A stretch of 16,967 bases of DNA from Anaerolineales bacterium UBA6668 (GCA_002455215.1 DKKK01000126.1:5219-22185), one strand, 5' to 3'. Shown: positions 1 to 7,769, counted from the first letter of the stretch. Notes: a model not told the origin generated them from the sequence alone. Numbers and translations are program-made.

Positions 1-922
1 TACGCAGGTCGGGAATCGCGCCATCTAAGTTTGTGGGGTATTCCAAATCTGCTGTAAAGCCAAACTCGCTGGCAAATGCGGCTGGGTTGTTGGTGACCCA
101 CAGAATCTCGTTTTGTGCCAGGCTGACCCCGCTCGGAAAGACCAACGTTTCGCCGTCTAGGTCGCTTACCAGATAGCCGGATAAATCTGCAGGGCTGGCA
201 TTGACATTCACAATGGCAAAGGCTTCGCCTTGTGGCTCTGTTCCAATCACATCAGGATAAACGGCGTAAAAAAGTAGGTCGCTCGATGGGCTAGGATGGG
301 CTGTTTCAGCGGTGCAATCACTCCCCAGTGCGGTCCCGTCATTTTTGCTGGCAGGAGAATAGCGCAAGGCGGGCGGGGTAATGCTGGTGTGCAGGACATA
401 GCCAGAGCCGGAAATATCTGGATTGAGTGTGATGGACTGGTCATTGTTGGCGTTACTGCCATAGGTCACGCTCACTTGGCTGACATTGACAAGGTTATAT
501 AACGTGAGTGTGTCTGCCGTGTTGTTTAAGCTGACCCCGCCGCTACTGGCAGTTTGTACCAACAGGTTGGCAAAGGTAGTTGGGTTGGGCGTGCCGCCAC
601 CAAAGATAACAATTGCGCAACCATTTGGCACCACCGTTCCCCCCGCAAAGACATGCCGTAACCCGGTTGCATCGTTCAGCTTCCACCCACCTATGTTGAC
701 CGAAGCACCGGTATCATTCACCAACTCAATGAACTCATCCTGCGTGGAGCTAATGACTCCATCCCCATTGGCGTCGCCCAAACTGGCATGGGGGTCCGCG
801 TGAATTTCATTGATGACCCAACCCGCGGAAAATACTTTTTGTTGCTGGCTCCAAGAAATTGCCAACAGCAAAAATAGGTAAGCTATTAATTGAGAAAGGT
901 GTGGGTACTTCGAGCGGCTCAT
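1..922 (-). CDS. Secreted lamin-tail-domain (LTD) protein, C-terminus outside the window
   Basis: Reading the minus strand from the ATG at 922 gives 307 uninterrupted codons to the window edge, so the gene is partial at its 3' end. A TAA lies in frame two codons before this ATG, which excludes a longer start. Residues 1-33 form a signal peptide: basic start MSRSKYPH, hydrophobic core LIAYLFLLLAIS, then cleavage near FSA. Residues about 36-150 are a lamin-tail domain, seen as WVINEIHADP, a Ca-loop-like DANGDG (50-55), DEFIELVNDTG and NIGGWKLND. Residues about 216-307 look like a second LTD copy (AFAIVNVNASPADLSGYLVS). LTDs are Ig-like beta sandwiches, often fused to extracellular nucleases or phospholipase-D-like enzymes or used for surface attachment. 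Any catalytic part would lie beyond the window. There is no clear Shine-Dalgarno. A four-codon ORF (933-919) ends in an ATGA overlap with the start. The function is unknown, but the domain call is firm. Confidence 0.85.
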   Translation of the reverse strand, partial: MSRSKYPHLSQLIAYLFLLLAISWSQQQKVFSAGWVINEIHADPHASLGDANGDGVISSTQDEFIELVNDTGASVNIGGWKLNDATGLRHVFAGGTVVPNGCAIVIFGGGTPNPTTFANLLVQTASSGGVSLNNTADTLTLYNLVNVSQVSVTYGSNANNDQSITLNPDISGSGYVLHTSITPPALRYSPASKNDGTALGSDCTAETAHPSPSSDLLFYAVYPDVIGTEPQGEAFAIVNVNASPADLSGYLVSDLDGETLVFPSGVSLAQNEILWVTNNPAAFASEFGFTADLEYPTNLDGAIPDLR

Positions 923-972
923 CGGTTAGGCATTTGGTTGTAAAAAAGTAAGGATACGCCAATTGTATAATT

Positions 973-1001
973 ACTATAGTCTTGGACACCGTTAATGTCA
1001 A
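973..1001 (-). promoter_or_regulatory. Sigma70-type promoter for the LTD gene
   Basis: On the minus strand a perfect -35 box TTGACA (1001-996) is followed by a 17-base spacer and a -10 box TATAGT (978-973), 5 of 6 to consensus. The predicted start of transcription is near 966, giving a leader of about 45 bases before the ATG at 922. This is the best promoter match in the window. Confidence 0.75.
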
Positions 1002-1127
1002 GCGAAAATTTTGTTGGGCGTGCAGTCGGGTGTTTTTCTCAAAAGGCGTCTCGTTTTATACTCGGCACAGATAGGAGTTACGCTTTTGCATAGTACTGAC
1101 CGTCACTTAAGACTGTCTGCTTTTCGG

Positions 1128-1203
1128 GTCATTTCGACTGAAAGGAGAAATCCAGCCCAGTGTGCTAAAGGATTTCTCACTCGCTTCGCTCATTCGAAAT
1201 GAC
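1128..1203. repeat. Imperfect palindromic intergenic repeat (miniature, STER-type)
   Basis: The outer arms GTCATTTCGA (1128-1137) and TCGAAATGAC (1194-1203) are perfect inverse complements. An inner pair, GAGAAATCC (1145-1153) and GGATTTCTC (1170-1178), is also perfect, so the 76-base unit can fold into a long interrupted hairpin. Dispersed palindromes with these arms (ATTTCGA and GAGAAATC near the ends) are common in intergenic DNA of environmental bacteria and give spurious translations such as VISTER. Only one copy lies in this window. Whether it is mobile cannot be judged here. Confidence 0.7.
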
Positions 1204-1324
1204 AAAGCCGTTACTGGGTAATAAACTGTTGCGTTCTGGTCAAAAAGCAAAAATCCGCAATCTGTGGCCGTGCTTAGTATAGCGTTGCTTCACCTACCCA
1301 TTCTGCCGAATAGCAGATAAACAA

Positions 1325-1349
1325 AAAGTGCCTACTCGGTAGGCACTTT
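1325..1349 (-). terminator. Intrinsic terminator of lysS
   Basis: An 11-bp perfect stem (AAAGTGCCTAC, 1325-1335, with GTAGGCACTTT, 1339-1349) has a 3-base loop. Read on the minus strand it lies about 10 bases after the lysS stop and is followed by a T-rich tract (TTTTTGTTT). Confidence 0.85.
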
Positions 1350-1358
1350 CATCAGAGG

Positions 1359-2900
1359 CTATTCGTTTTGCCGCAAGTGTGGAAAGAGCAAAACTTCGCG
1401 GATGGTGGATTGGTCAGTCATCAGCATCACCAGGCGGTCTATTCCCATGCCAAAGCCGCCATTGGGTGGCATTCCATAGCTCATCGCCTTTAGGTAGTCT
1501 TCGTCCAGCGGGTGCTTTTCTTCATCGTCCTTGCCATACATTTCTGCCAGCTCCAAAAAGCGTTGTTCTTGGTCTAGCGGGTCATTCAATTCGGTAAAGG
1601 CGTTGCACAGTTCCATGCCTGCCACATAGCCTTCAAAGCGTTCGGTGGTGTTGGGGTGTCCGGGTAGGGCTTTGGCGAGCGGGGATAAATCGCGTGGGTA
1701 GTTATACAAAAAGGTGGGCTGGATCAGCTTAGGTTCGACAAAATCGCTCAATAGGCGGTCAATCAGCTTACCGCGTGCGGCTCCAGCTTCGGTGTGCAAG
1801 CCTTTTGCGTGCATTGCCGCCGCCAAGCTCTCGGCAGTTTCGTGTTGGTCAATGTCAATGCCACTTTCTTCTAACACGGCATCGCGCAAGTTCCAGCGCC
1901 GCCACGGGGGAGCAAAGTCAATTTCTTGCCCTTGATAGGCAACTTTGGTGGAGCCATGCACTTGCATTGCCACATGCGCAATCATTTGTTCGGTTAGTGC
2001 CATCACTTGCAGGTAATCGGCATAAGCCCAGTAAAATTCAAGCTGGGTGAACTCTGGATTGTGCTTCCAGCTCACGCCTTCATTGCGAAAATCTCGCCCA
2101 ATTTCGTACACACGTTCCAAGTTTCCCACCAGCAAGCGTTTGAGATACAGTTCAAACGAAATGCGTAAATATAAATCTTGGTGAAGTTGGTTGTGGTGGG
2201 TGACAAACGGGCGTGCCGCCGCGCCGCCATAGAGCGGTTGCAGAATGGGGGTTTCCACTTCCAAGAAATCTTGCGAGTCTAGGAAGGAGCGAATGGCATT
2301 AACGATTTTACTGCGAGTGCGAAAAATTTGGCGCACATTTGGGTTGACAGCTAGGTCGGCATAGCGTTCTCGGAAGCGGGCTTCGCGGTTGGCAAAGGCG
2401 GAGTACACCTTCTTTTCGCCGTTTTCTTCCACTTCCTTGGCGGCGGGTAGTGGCGAAATGCCCTTGGCAAGTAGGCGGAGCGAGTGAACTCGCAAGGAGA
2501 ACTCGCCAGTTTTGCTAATGATGAGCATTCCGCTTGCCTGCACAAAATCGCCCAAGTCATAATCTTTTTCAAAAAGTTTTAAGAAATCGCTACCCAAATC
2601 ATTGCCATACAACATGAGTTGGATTTGCCCACTGCCATCTTCAATGTGCGAAAAGTGTAGCTTGCCCATAGCGCGTTTAGAACGCAACCTGCCACACAAG
2701 GTAGCCGTGAGCCCGGAATTGCCGGGGTCAAAGCCTTCTTGACGCGAAAGACTGTCGAACCCAGCGCGGGCTTGGGAAATGGTGTGGGTGCGTTCGGCGC
2801 GGGTAGGGTAGGGTTCTTCCCCGCGTTCCAGAAAGCGTTGCAGTTTTGCGATGCGGTTTAGTTCAATTTCGTTAAATTGGCGGGTAGATTGCAGGGTCAT
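1359..2900 (-). CDS. lysS: Lysyl-tRNA synthetase, class II
   Basis: This enzyme joins lysine to its tRNA in the cytoplasm using ATP. The ATG at 2900 gives 513 residues, close to the usual bacterial length of about 490-510. A TTG at 2960 would add 20 unconserved residues and is less likely. Residues about 65-150 are the OB-fold anticodon-binding domain (ATLCGRLRSKRAMGKLHF, IEDGSGQIQLML). The class II core follows: motif 1 around 197-220 (FLEVETPIL), GGAAARPFVTHHN at 225-237, motif 2 at 271-285 (FRNEG, then HNPEFT), and motif 3 at 482-491 (GFGMGIDRLV). A short charged insert, EVEENGEKKVYSAF (156-169), lies between the two domains. The usual ELYLKR substrate loop is present but follows ISF instead of the common IAP. 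No good Shine-Dalgarno was seen. The gene lies downstream of greA on the same strand, 215 bases away with a terminator between, so it may have its own promoter. Confidence 0.97.
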   Translation of the reverse strand: MTLQSTRQFNEIELNRIAKLQRFLERGEEPYPTRAERTHTISQARAGFDSLSRQEGFDPGNSGLTATLCGRLRSKRAMGKLHFSHIEDGSGQIQLMLYGNDLGSDFLKLFEKDYDLGDFVQASGMLIISKTGEFSLRVHSLRLLAKGISPLPAAKEVEENGEKKVYSAFANREARFRERYADLAVNPNVRQIFRTRSKIVNAIRSFLDSQDFLEVETPILQPLYGGAAARPFVTHHNQLHQDLYLRISFELYLKRLLVGNLERVYEIGRDFRNEGVSWKHNPEFTQLEFYWAYADYLQVMALTEQMIAHVAMQVHGSTKVAYQGQEIDFAPPWRRWNLRDAVLEESGIDIDQHETAESLAAAMHAKGLHTEAGAARGKLIDRLLSDFVEPKLIQPTFLYNYPRDLSPLAKALPGHPNTTERFEGYVAGMELCNAFTELNDPLDQEQRFLELAEMYGKDDEEKHPLDEDYLKAMSYGMPPNGGFGMGIDRLVMLMTDQSTIREVLLFPHLRQNE

Positions 2901-3057
2901 AAGACAAAAGATAGTAGGCAGAATTTTGCCTGTTTTGTGGTGCGTAAAGTGTCCAAGCAAAACAGCTTGAACGATTAAATCAGAATGTTAACGAGGGCGG
3001 TGGTTGATTTTTTTCATTGCCAATGAAACTTAACATCCAATCGCCCCCAGAAAATGC

Positions 3058-3092
3058 AAATAAGCCCCGCATTTGGGGAGCGGGGCTTATTT
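3058..3092 (-). terminator. Intrinsic terminator of greA
   Basis: A 13-bp perfect stem (AAATAAGCCCCGC, 3058-3070, with GCGGGGCTTATTT, 3080-3092) has a 9-base loop. It lies 23 bases past the greA stop on the minus strand. The minus-strand side continues in a T-rich stretch. The GC-rich core flanked by an A/T pair suggests it could stop transcription from either side. Confidence 0.85.
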
Positions 3093-3115
3093 TACTCGAA
3101 TTTGTAAGTTTTTGG

Positions 3116-3586
3116 CTAGTGAACTTCCAAAATCTGAAATTCCAATTGCCCAGCCGGCGCATTAAAGCGGATGCGCTCCCCAGCTTTTTTGCCGAGCAAG
3201 GCAATGCCAAACGGGCTTTCGTTGGAAACACGCCCTTCCAAGGGGTCTGCTTCTGCGGCACCCACAATCACATACTCTTCTGGCTCCAAATCCTGGTTTT
3301 GCACCACAACCCGGCTTCCCAATTGCACAATGCCATCTTCTGTTTTGTGTGCAATGACAATGGCGTTAAAGAGCATTTTTTCCAGTTGCATAATGCGCCC
3401 TTCAATGAAGGCTTGCTCATTTTTGGCAGACTCATATTCCGCATTTTCTAATAGTTCACCATCTTCAACCGCCTGGTGTAAACGCTCTGCCACTTCAGCG
3501 CGTTTCACGGTTAGCAAATGGTTCAGTTCTTCTTCGAGTTTTTTTTGACCTTCTAAGGTCAGATAGGTAGCTTCACTGCGTTTCAT
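3116..3586 (-). CDS. greA: Transcript cleavage (elongation) factor GreA
   Basis: GreA enters the secondary channel of RNA polymerase and stimulates cleavage of backtracked transcripts. The ATG at 3586 gives 156 residues with the classic start MKRSEATYLT, matching the family length of about 157. A TTG at 3607 is the longer alternative. Residues 1-75 form the coiled-coil arm with the loop GELLENAEYESAKNEQAFIE, which carries the catalytic acids at its tip. Residues 80-156 form the FKBP-like C-terminal domain (SNESPFGIALLGKKAGE). In E. coli the tip acids are Asp41 and Glu44. Here the aligned positions are Glu44 and Glu47 (GELLENAEY), a conservative change at the first acid. The gene sits between the glycosyltransferase and lysS on the same strand. 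Confidence 0.96.
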   Translation of the reverse strand: MKRSEATYLTLEGQKKLEEELNHLLTVKRAEVAERLHQAVEDGELLENAEYESAKNEQAFIEGRIMQLEKMLFNAIVIAHKTEDGIVQLGSRVVVQNQDLEPEEYVIVGAAEADPLEGRVSNESPFGIALLGKKAGERIRFNAPAGQLEFQILEVH

Positions 3587-3775
3587 TTCATGGTACCGTC
3601 TATACAAACTGACGGTGCGTTCTGATTATCCCAACAAACAATCCTTTCCTATGGAATATGTGGGCAGTTAATGAAAAAAACTGAGAGACTTTCCCAGCTT
3701 TTGTAACAACGGTGCAAATCCTATCAAAAAAATCAAGATTCTGCAAGGAGTTTAGAAAACACTAACAATAACTTA

Positions 3776-3781
3776 ATTATA
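3776..3781 (-). promoter_or_regulatory. Possible -10 box upstream of greA
   Basis: A perfect TATAAT lies on the minus strand at 3781-3776, just after the stop codon of the upstream glycosyltransferase. No convincing -35 box was found at 16-18 bases (CAATCC at 17). If it is used, transcription starts near 3769 with a leader of about 180 bases. The AT-rich setting makes a chance match possible. Confidence 0.35.
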
Positions 3782-3794
3782 CAATCCGGTTTTG

Positions 3795-6113
3795 CTATGG
3801 ATTGTCGAGCAGTACCTTCAATTCTGTCACCTTTGGGGTGGAAAATAGTGTCCAAAAGGTTTGGCTGTCCACCCAGCGAACACGCACATACCAGGCTAGC
3901 CCGCTTACACTGGATGGAACATTGGTAAACAGATGTCGTTGTACTACGGTATCGCCAACAGCCAAGCGTTCCGGTGGAATAGCAAAGCCTTCGGTTGTGC
4001 CGAGTACAGTACCGTTTGTGTCTCGTAATTCAGTAACGATGGAAAACGGGCGAAGCGCAGGGTTGGCTTGCACTTGCCACCAACTTTGCACCGTCAGAGA
4101 GTGAGTTTCGCTCGTTCCATGTGTAACACCCAGTAAAGTGAGCGGTGCATCGAATGGTAATGGCAGTGTGAGTGCAGTCTCTGCTTGGTTTGAAACCGCA
4201 AAAATGGAGTCGGTGAAAGGCGGGGGAATCACTGCTCGGCTGGATTCATGCAAGACGAAGGCGGGCAATGTCCCATCCATTGCCTGCTCGTAAGAAAAAC
4301 GCGTGCCGGTCAAGTGGTCAGCCATTACGGGGTCTTTGGCTTGTGGCATGCCAACCAAAAAAGACGGGAAAGTGAGCCGCCCCCTGTCAAACAGGGCGTG
4401 ATGGAAGGCATAAATACCATTGCTTGCCCCGCCATTGGGGTACACCCATACTTGGGTGCAGTCAAAATTGACCAGCCGGATTCCCGGTGTGGCAGTTTTT
4501 TGTACCACTGTTTCGTAGCTAAAGGGTGTGCCCGGTTGTTCACACTGGGCGAACCAACCCAGTGTAGAGGCTGGCACATCATATACCAGCAAATTGTGGG
4601 CAATGATTTCTACGGGTTCTTGCTGTGTAAACCATTCATAAGCATAGGGATCATAAAAACCAATGCCCTGCAAATACGAAGCGCGAATGATGTAACGCCC
4701 GGCGGCTGGGAAGAAGGTGGCATCTGGTATTGTGCCAATGACCTGCGGGTGTGCTGAAAGATAATCTTTTAGTACCTGACTCGATTGATTCCAATCCACA
4801 TTGGAGTCAGACAGATAGCGATAGCCGCCGCGTGTGCCTCCCACCAGCTCGTTAAAGTAAGCAATTTCATATGGAAATACTGACAGCGTGCCAACCACTA
4901 GCCAAATAGCCAAGCTACCCACCAGCGCGGTTCGCAAGAAACCTGCCGAGCGTTTCCCCAGCCAATAGGTAATCCCACCCCCGATAACCAGATACAGAAA
5001 GGGGTGGTTGGGAAGCATAAAGCGGTATCCGATATTCAGGCTTTCGTAAATGGCAATAGCGGTGTAAAACACGGGAAAGAAGGTCATGCCAAGCACACTA
5101 AGCCATTGTATCTTCTTCCCTTTCATTAAAATAGCCCACAACAAACTTGCAAGACCTAACCCAAAAGCGAGCAACAGTGGCAATGGATTTTTAATTAGAA
5201 AAGCCAGTGGAAAATACCACCACCAACCCCCAGTTTGGCGCATTCCCAACGCAAAGTAGTAATCAGCATAATTTTGTAGAAAGAATAGGTTGTTCCAATG
5301 TGTGGGGGCAGGAACCGCAAATGGGAGATTGGCTAGTCTGCCCCATTCCCAGCCGTAGCCCCACCACAGCAAAAGCATACTGAGCAGGAGACTCACGGCA
5401 AACTGGCGCGCATATTGGCGATAGGCAGAGCGTTGGCGCTTTTGTAAAACTGACAAAACCAGCATGGAGCCACTGGCAACACCCCACAACAAACCGGAGA
5501 GTTTTGCCAGCATCGCTAAGCCCAACAAAATACCGACAGCGATACTCCACCGCCACGAAGGCTTTTTTGCCCAACGCCAAGTGCTGTACAATACGGCAGT
5601 ACCCAATGCGACTGCACCCGCATCGGAATTTGCCAGTCGTCCGTGTGCGAGCAAGGTCGGGTCAAAACTCAAAAAAAATAAAGCAATCAGCCCAGCCAAT
5701 TTGCCCCATAGCTCGGCTGTCCAACGAAAAACGACTGTCGCAAGTAGTACGGTTAAAAAGATGATGGGCAAGCGAGCCAGCAAACGCAGGTGTTCAACCG
5801 GTAAATTCAGCGCAATTTGTTCGGTAAAGACTGCGTAGTGGCTACCCCAACCTGGCAATTGTTCAACGGCTAGGGTGGGGTTGTGCAGATAGATAGGAAG
5901 GGCTTCTAGGCTGATGAGTAGCGGCGGATACCCGCGCTGTACCAACAAGGGGTACACACCCTTCCCACGCGTGAGTAACCCGTAGCCTAAGGCGATATAG
6001 GTCGGTTCATCGGCGGTGAGCGAGATGCGTTGCGCCCCCACGACTAATAAGCTAAAGAAAGCGAACAGTAAAAGAACGCTAATTGGGAAGATGAACCTGT
6101 GTATCTGTTTCAT
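3795..6113 (-). CDS. GT-C fold glycosyltransferase, lipid-carrier dependent, with soluble C-terminal domain
   Basis: This 772-residue membrane protein resembles the PMT/ArnT-like families (GT39/GT83), which move a sugar from a polyprenyl-phosphate carrier to an acceptor outside the membrane. It has an N-terminal helix (8-26) followed by the acidic first-loop motif ADEPTYIALGYG (D35, E36). The second conserved loop is LLAHGRLANSDAG (154-166). Many hydrophobic segments run to about residue 410. The family signature FPYEIAYFNELVGG is followed by YRYLSDSNVDWNQ near residues 425-445. The last 300 or so residues are soluble and probably extracellular, ending in a beta-rich module. The start ATG is at 6113, and the TAG stop at 3797-3795 abuts the greA promoter region. 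The gene lies 178 bases downstream of a LysM gene on the same strand, with a terminator hairpin between, so it is expressed by read-through or from its own promoter. Sugar and acceptor cannot be named. Confidence 0.85.
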   Translation of the reverse strand: MKQIHRFIFPISVLLLFAFFSLLVVGAQRISLTADEPTYIALGYGLLTRGKGVYPLLVQRGYPPLLISLEALPIYLHNPTLAVEQLPGWGSHYAVFTEQIALNLPVEHLRLLARLPIIFLTVLLATVVFRWTAELWGKLAGLIALFFLSFDPTLLAHGRLANSDAGAVALGTAVLYSTWRWAKKPSWRWSIAVGILLGLAMLAKLSGLLWGVASGSMLVLSVLQKRQRSAYRQYARQFAVSLLLSMLLLWWGYGWEWGRLANLPFAVPAPTHWNNLFFLQNYADYYFALGMRQTGGWWWYFPLAFLIKNPLPLLLAFGLGLASLLWAILMKGKKIQWLSVLGMTFFPVFYTAIAIYESLNIGYRFMLPNHPFLYLVIGGGITYWLGKRSAGFLRTALVGSLAIWLVVGTLSVFPYEIAYFNELVGGTRGGYRYLSDSNVDWNQSSQVLKDYLSAHPQVIGTIPDATFFPAAGRYIIRASYLQGIGFYDPYAYEWFTQQEPVEIIAHNLLVYDVPASTLGWFAQCEQPGTPFSYETVVQKTATPGIRLVNFDCTQVWVYPNGGASNGIYAFHHALFDRGRLTFPSFLVGMPQAKDPVMADHLTGTRFSYEQAMDGTLPAFVLHESSRAVIPPPFTDSIFAVSNQAETALTLPLPFDAPLTLLGVTHGTSETHSLTVQSWWQVQANPALRPFSIVTELRDTNGTVLGTTEGFAIPPERLAVGDTVVQRHLFTNVPSSVSGLAWYVRVRWVDSQTFWTLFSTPKVTELKVLLDNP

Positions 6114-6185
6114 GGACTGTAAATCTCAACTCTTGATGCGCTTGATTCGGCATGTGTGCCGAGTAAAACCACACACGGTTAAATT

Positions 6186-6221
6186 ATAAAGGGGCTATCC
6201 TTTTTCAGGTAGCCCCTTTAT
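6186..6221 (-). terminator. Hairpin terminator after the minus-strand LysM gene, with an embedded -10 sequence
   Basis: A 12-bp perfect stem (ATAAAGGGGCTA, 6186-6197, with TAGCCCCTTTAT, 6210-6221) has a 12-base loop. On the minus strand it ends in TTTATAATTT, a usable T-rich tail. That tail contains TATAAT (6188-6183), which could serve as the -10 box of the next gene (glycosyltransferase start at 6113), but no matching -35 box is present. Confidence 0.75.
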
Positions 6222-6291
6222 TGGGTAGGTGTGCCTAGCCTTGAGTGGATTAAAACAAGCGAATCAACCCCGCGCAGGCATCAATTGCAGA

Positions 6292-7545
6292 TTAGGGTAC
6301 AATCAAAACTTGACCCACATACAACTTGCTGGGGTCGGTCAAGTTGTTGACGCGTGCCAGTTCGTTTGCATCAACGCCCAACAAACGCGCAATCTTATAC
6401 AGATAGTCGCCGGGTTGGACGGTGTAGGTGGCTGGCTTGCTGGCGGGAGTGGTCGGTGCGGCAGTAGCGCCGGGCACAGCAGTGGCGGCTGGTGCTTGGT
6501 TTAGCTTGGTTGCCCACGGTGGGATAATCAAGACTTGTCCGCCATAGATAGCGCTGGCATCCTTTAACTTGTTATACGCCGCGATGTCAAACGGAGATAC
6601 GCCAAATTTTGCGCCAATGCGCGACAAATTGTCACCGGGTTGCACGGTATAGGTGACGGGTCCCGTTTGTGCGGGCGCGCTGGTGGCGGCGGGTGAACCG
6701 CTAGCGGGGACTAAGGTGGGTTGGGGCATTTCGCCGGGCACTGGCGTTACATCTTGACCGGGGGCGTTTTGAGCGATTTTGCCACCGGCAAAGGCATCTG
6801 CCGGACCGTTGACTGCGCATAAGTTGAAGTTGTCCAAGAAGATACCGTTACTGTTAAAGCCGTAAACTGAATAAAATTCTGCCCACACGGTTTGCTTGGG
6901 GTCAGTGGCAGTAAAGCGATATTTGAAATGATGATACTTGAAGTTGAAGTCGGTGGTGTTGCCGGGATTCCAGAATGGGGTGTACCGAATTTGGTCTTCA
7001 TTCAACCAACCGGAGCCCCACTTGCTCGCGCCCATACGGAAGCCAACCGCTTCATTGTAAATGTTGCCGTAGCCTTCCTTATATTCACCCATTTGCTTGG
7101 ATACCACATCAATGTAAACCCAGCCGGAAAATTCATAGGTTTGTCCGACTACCAATTTGTCCACATTTTGTGAAAGCGCAAACTTCACGGGCGACCACGG
7201 CTTAAACATCTTGACGATTTTTTCGCCATGAATGAAAAGCGCTTTATCCGTTTCGGAAGCTTGCCAGCGATTCCAGACAACAATTTCAGGGCGGCGTGCC
7301 GCTTTACCGGCAGAACCTGGAATTGGGTCGCCATCAATAAAAGATGCCGCCCATCCGCCGGGCACAGAAAGTTCCACTGTTCCCCCTTGGCGGTACCAAT
7401 CCCCTTCAAAGGTAGGATTGACCAACACATTGGGTCCAGTACAACCGCCAGTTGCTTGTTCAACCGGAGCGGCGAAGATGGCAGGGACAGAGGATATGAC
7501 CATCCCCAAGCCAAGTAACGCAGTCATTATTTTTTTCAGTTTCAT
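6292..7545 (-). CDS. Secreted protein with N-terminal ligand-binding-like domain and two LysM domains
   Basis: The protein has 417 residues. A signal peptide covers residues 1-26 (basic MKLKK, hydrophobic core, cleavage near IFAA|PVEQ). Residues about 38-245 form a beta-rich domain beginning NVLVNPTFEGDW and ending near IFLDNFNLCAV, the pattern of carbohydrate-binding or galactose-binding-like sandwich domains. A Pro/Thr/Ala linker leads to LysM 1 (298-342, TYTVQPGDNLSRIGAKFGV) and LysM 2 (373-417, TYTVQPGDYLYKIARLLGV), the latter ending exactly at the C-terminus. LysM domains bind N-acetylglucosamine-containing glycans such as peptidoglycan, so the protein probably sits at the cell surface. 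The start is supported by a GAGG Shine-Dalgarno (7554-7551), five bases from the ATG. It has a paralogue across the divergent region at 10120. Its partner glycosyltransferase lies downstream on the same strand. The N-domain ligand is unknown. Confidence 0.9.
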   Translation of the reverse strand: MKLKKIMTALLGLGMVISSVPAIFAAPVEQATGGCTGPNVLVNPTFEGDWYRQGGTVELSVPGGWAASFIDGDPIPGSAGKAARRPEIVVWNRWQASETDKALFIHGEKIVKMFKPWSPVKFALSQNVDKLVVGQTYEFSGWVYIDVVSKQMGEYKEGYGNIYNEAVGFRMGASKWGSGWLNEDQIRYTPFWNPGNTTDFNFKYHHFKYRFTATDPKQTVWAEFYSVYGFNSNGIFLDNFNLCAVNGPADAFAGGKIAQNAPGQDVTPVPGEMPQPTLVPASGSPAATSAPAQTGPVTYTVQPGDNLSRIGAKFGVSPFDIAAYNKLKDASAIYGGQVLIIPPWATKLNQAPAATAVPGATAAPTTPASKPATYTVQPGDYLYKIARLLGVDANELARVNNLTDPSKLYVGQVLIVP

Positions 7546-7613
7546 TTTGACCTCATAATCAAGAGCGAATGCAAAACCTGCCTGAATCTGAATGTTCTGG
7601 CACAGTGCGGGTT

Positions 7614-7642
7614 ATTATGCAAGCAACTTGCCAAAAAAGCAA
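7614..7642 (-). promoter_or_regulatory. Candidate promoter for the minus-strand LysM gene
   Basis: On the minus strand TTGCTT (7642-7637) and CATAAT (7619-7614) are separated by 17 bases. The -10 box matches consensus at 5 of 6 positions and the -35 box at 3 of 6. The predicted transcript start near 7607 leaves a leader of about 60 bases carrying a good GAGG Shine-Dalgarno. Confidence 0.45.
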
Positions 7643-7723
7643 GGGTGGGGTAAGGGCATTCATATATTTCAGACCAGTTATCATGGCATTCTATACCATA
7701 TTTTTACATAAGGCGCAGAACCC

Positions 7724-7749
7724 GATATTTGAGACACGTGCCGAATATC
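7724..7749. repeat. Inverted repeat with central CACGTG upstream of the rightward unit
   Basis: GATATT (7724-7729) and AATATC (7744-7749) are inverse complements and enclose the palindrome CACGTG (7735-7740). The element ends directly before the purine-rich AGGAGCAGGAG stretch and the -10 box of the rightward genes, where an operator would be expected. With 6-bp arms and unequal spacing on the two sides it may also be chance. Confidence 0.3.
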
Positions 7750-7760
7750 AGGAGCAGGAG

Positions 7761-7769
7761 TGATATAAT
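7761..7769 (+). promoter_or_regulatory. Extended -10 promoter for the rightward operon
   Basis: TGATATAAT (7761-7769) is a perfect extended -10 element (TGnTATAAT). No -35 box at the right distance was seen, and extended -10 promoters do not strictly need one. Transcription would begin near 7776, only about three bases before the first possible start codon (TTG, 7779). Confidence 0.5.

Larger units (their letters stand above)
923..1358. other. Non-coding gap between lysS and the LTD gene
   Basis: This 436-base gap holds the LTD promoter and leader on its left, an imperfect palindromic repeat near its middle and the lysS terminator on its right. The open frame at 1011-1202 crosses the palindrome and encodes residues typical of the spurious translation of that repeat type (ISTERRNP). 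Bases 1204-1324 show no recognisable gene or site. Confidence 0.6.

Noticed and set aside
486..803. 105-codon plus-strand open frame
   Set aside because: It is antisense to the LTD domain, which has clear family motifs, and shows no domain of its own.
807..1001. 64-codon minus-strand open frame
   Set aside because: Its TTG start is the -35 box of the LTD promoter, and it overlaps the LTD signal peptide in another frame. The LTD frame is better supported.
1011..1202. 63-codon plus-strand open frame
   Set aside because: It spans the palindromic repeat, and its residues are the typical spurious translation of such repeats. It has no Shine-Dalgarno.
3017..3451. 144-codon plus-strand open frame across greA
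   Set aside because: It is antisense to greA and includes the greA terminator.
4248..4757. 169-codon plus-strand open frame inside the glycosyltransferase
   Set aside because: It is antisense to a well-supported gene, and its composition shows no domain or ribosome site.
7569..7763. 64-codon plus-strand open frame in the divergent region
   Set aside because: It lies over the LysM promoter, has no Shine-Dalgarno, and its residues look random. The region is better explained as regulatory.
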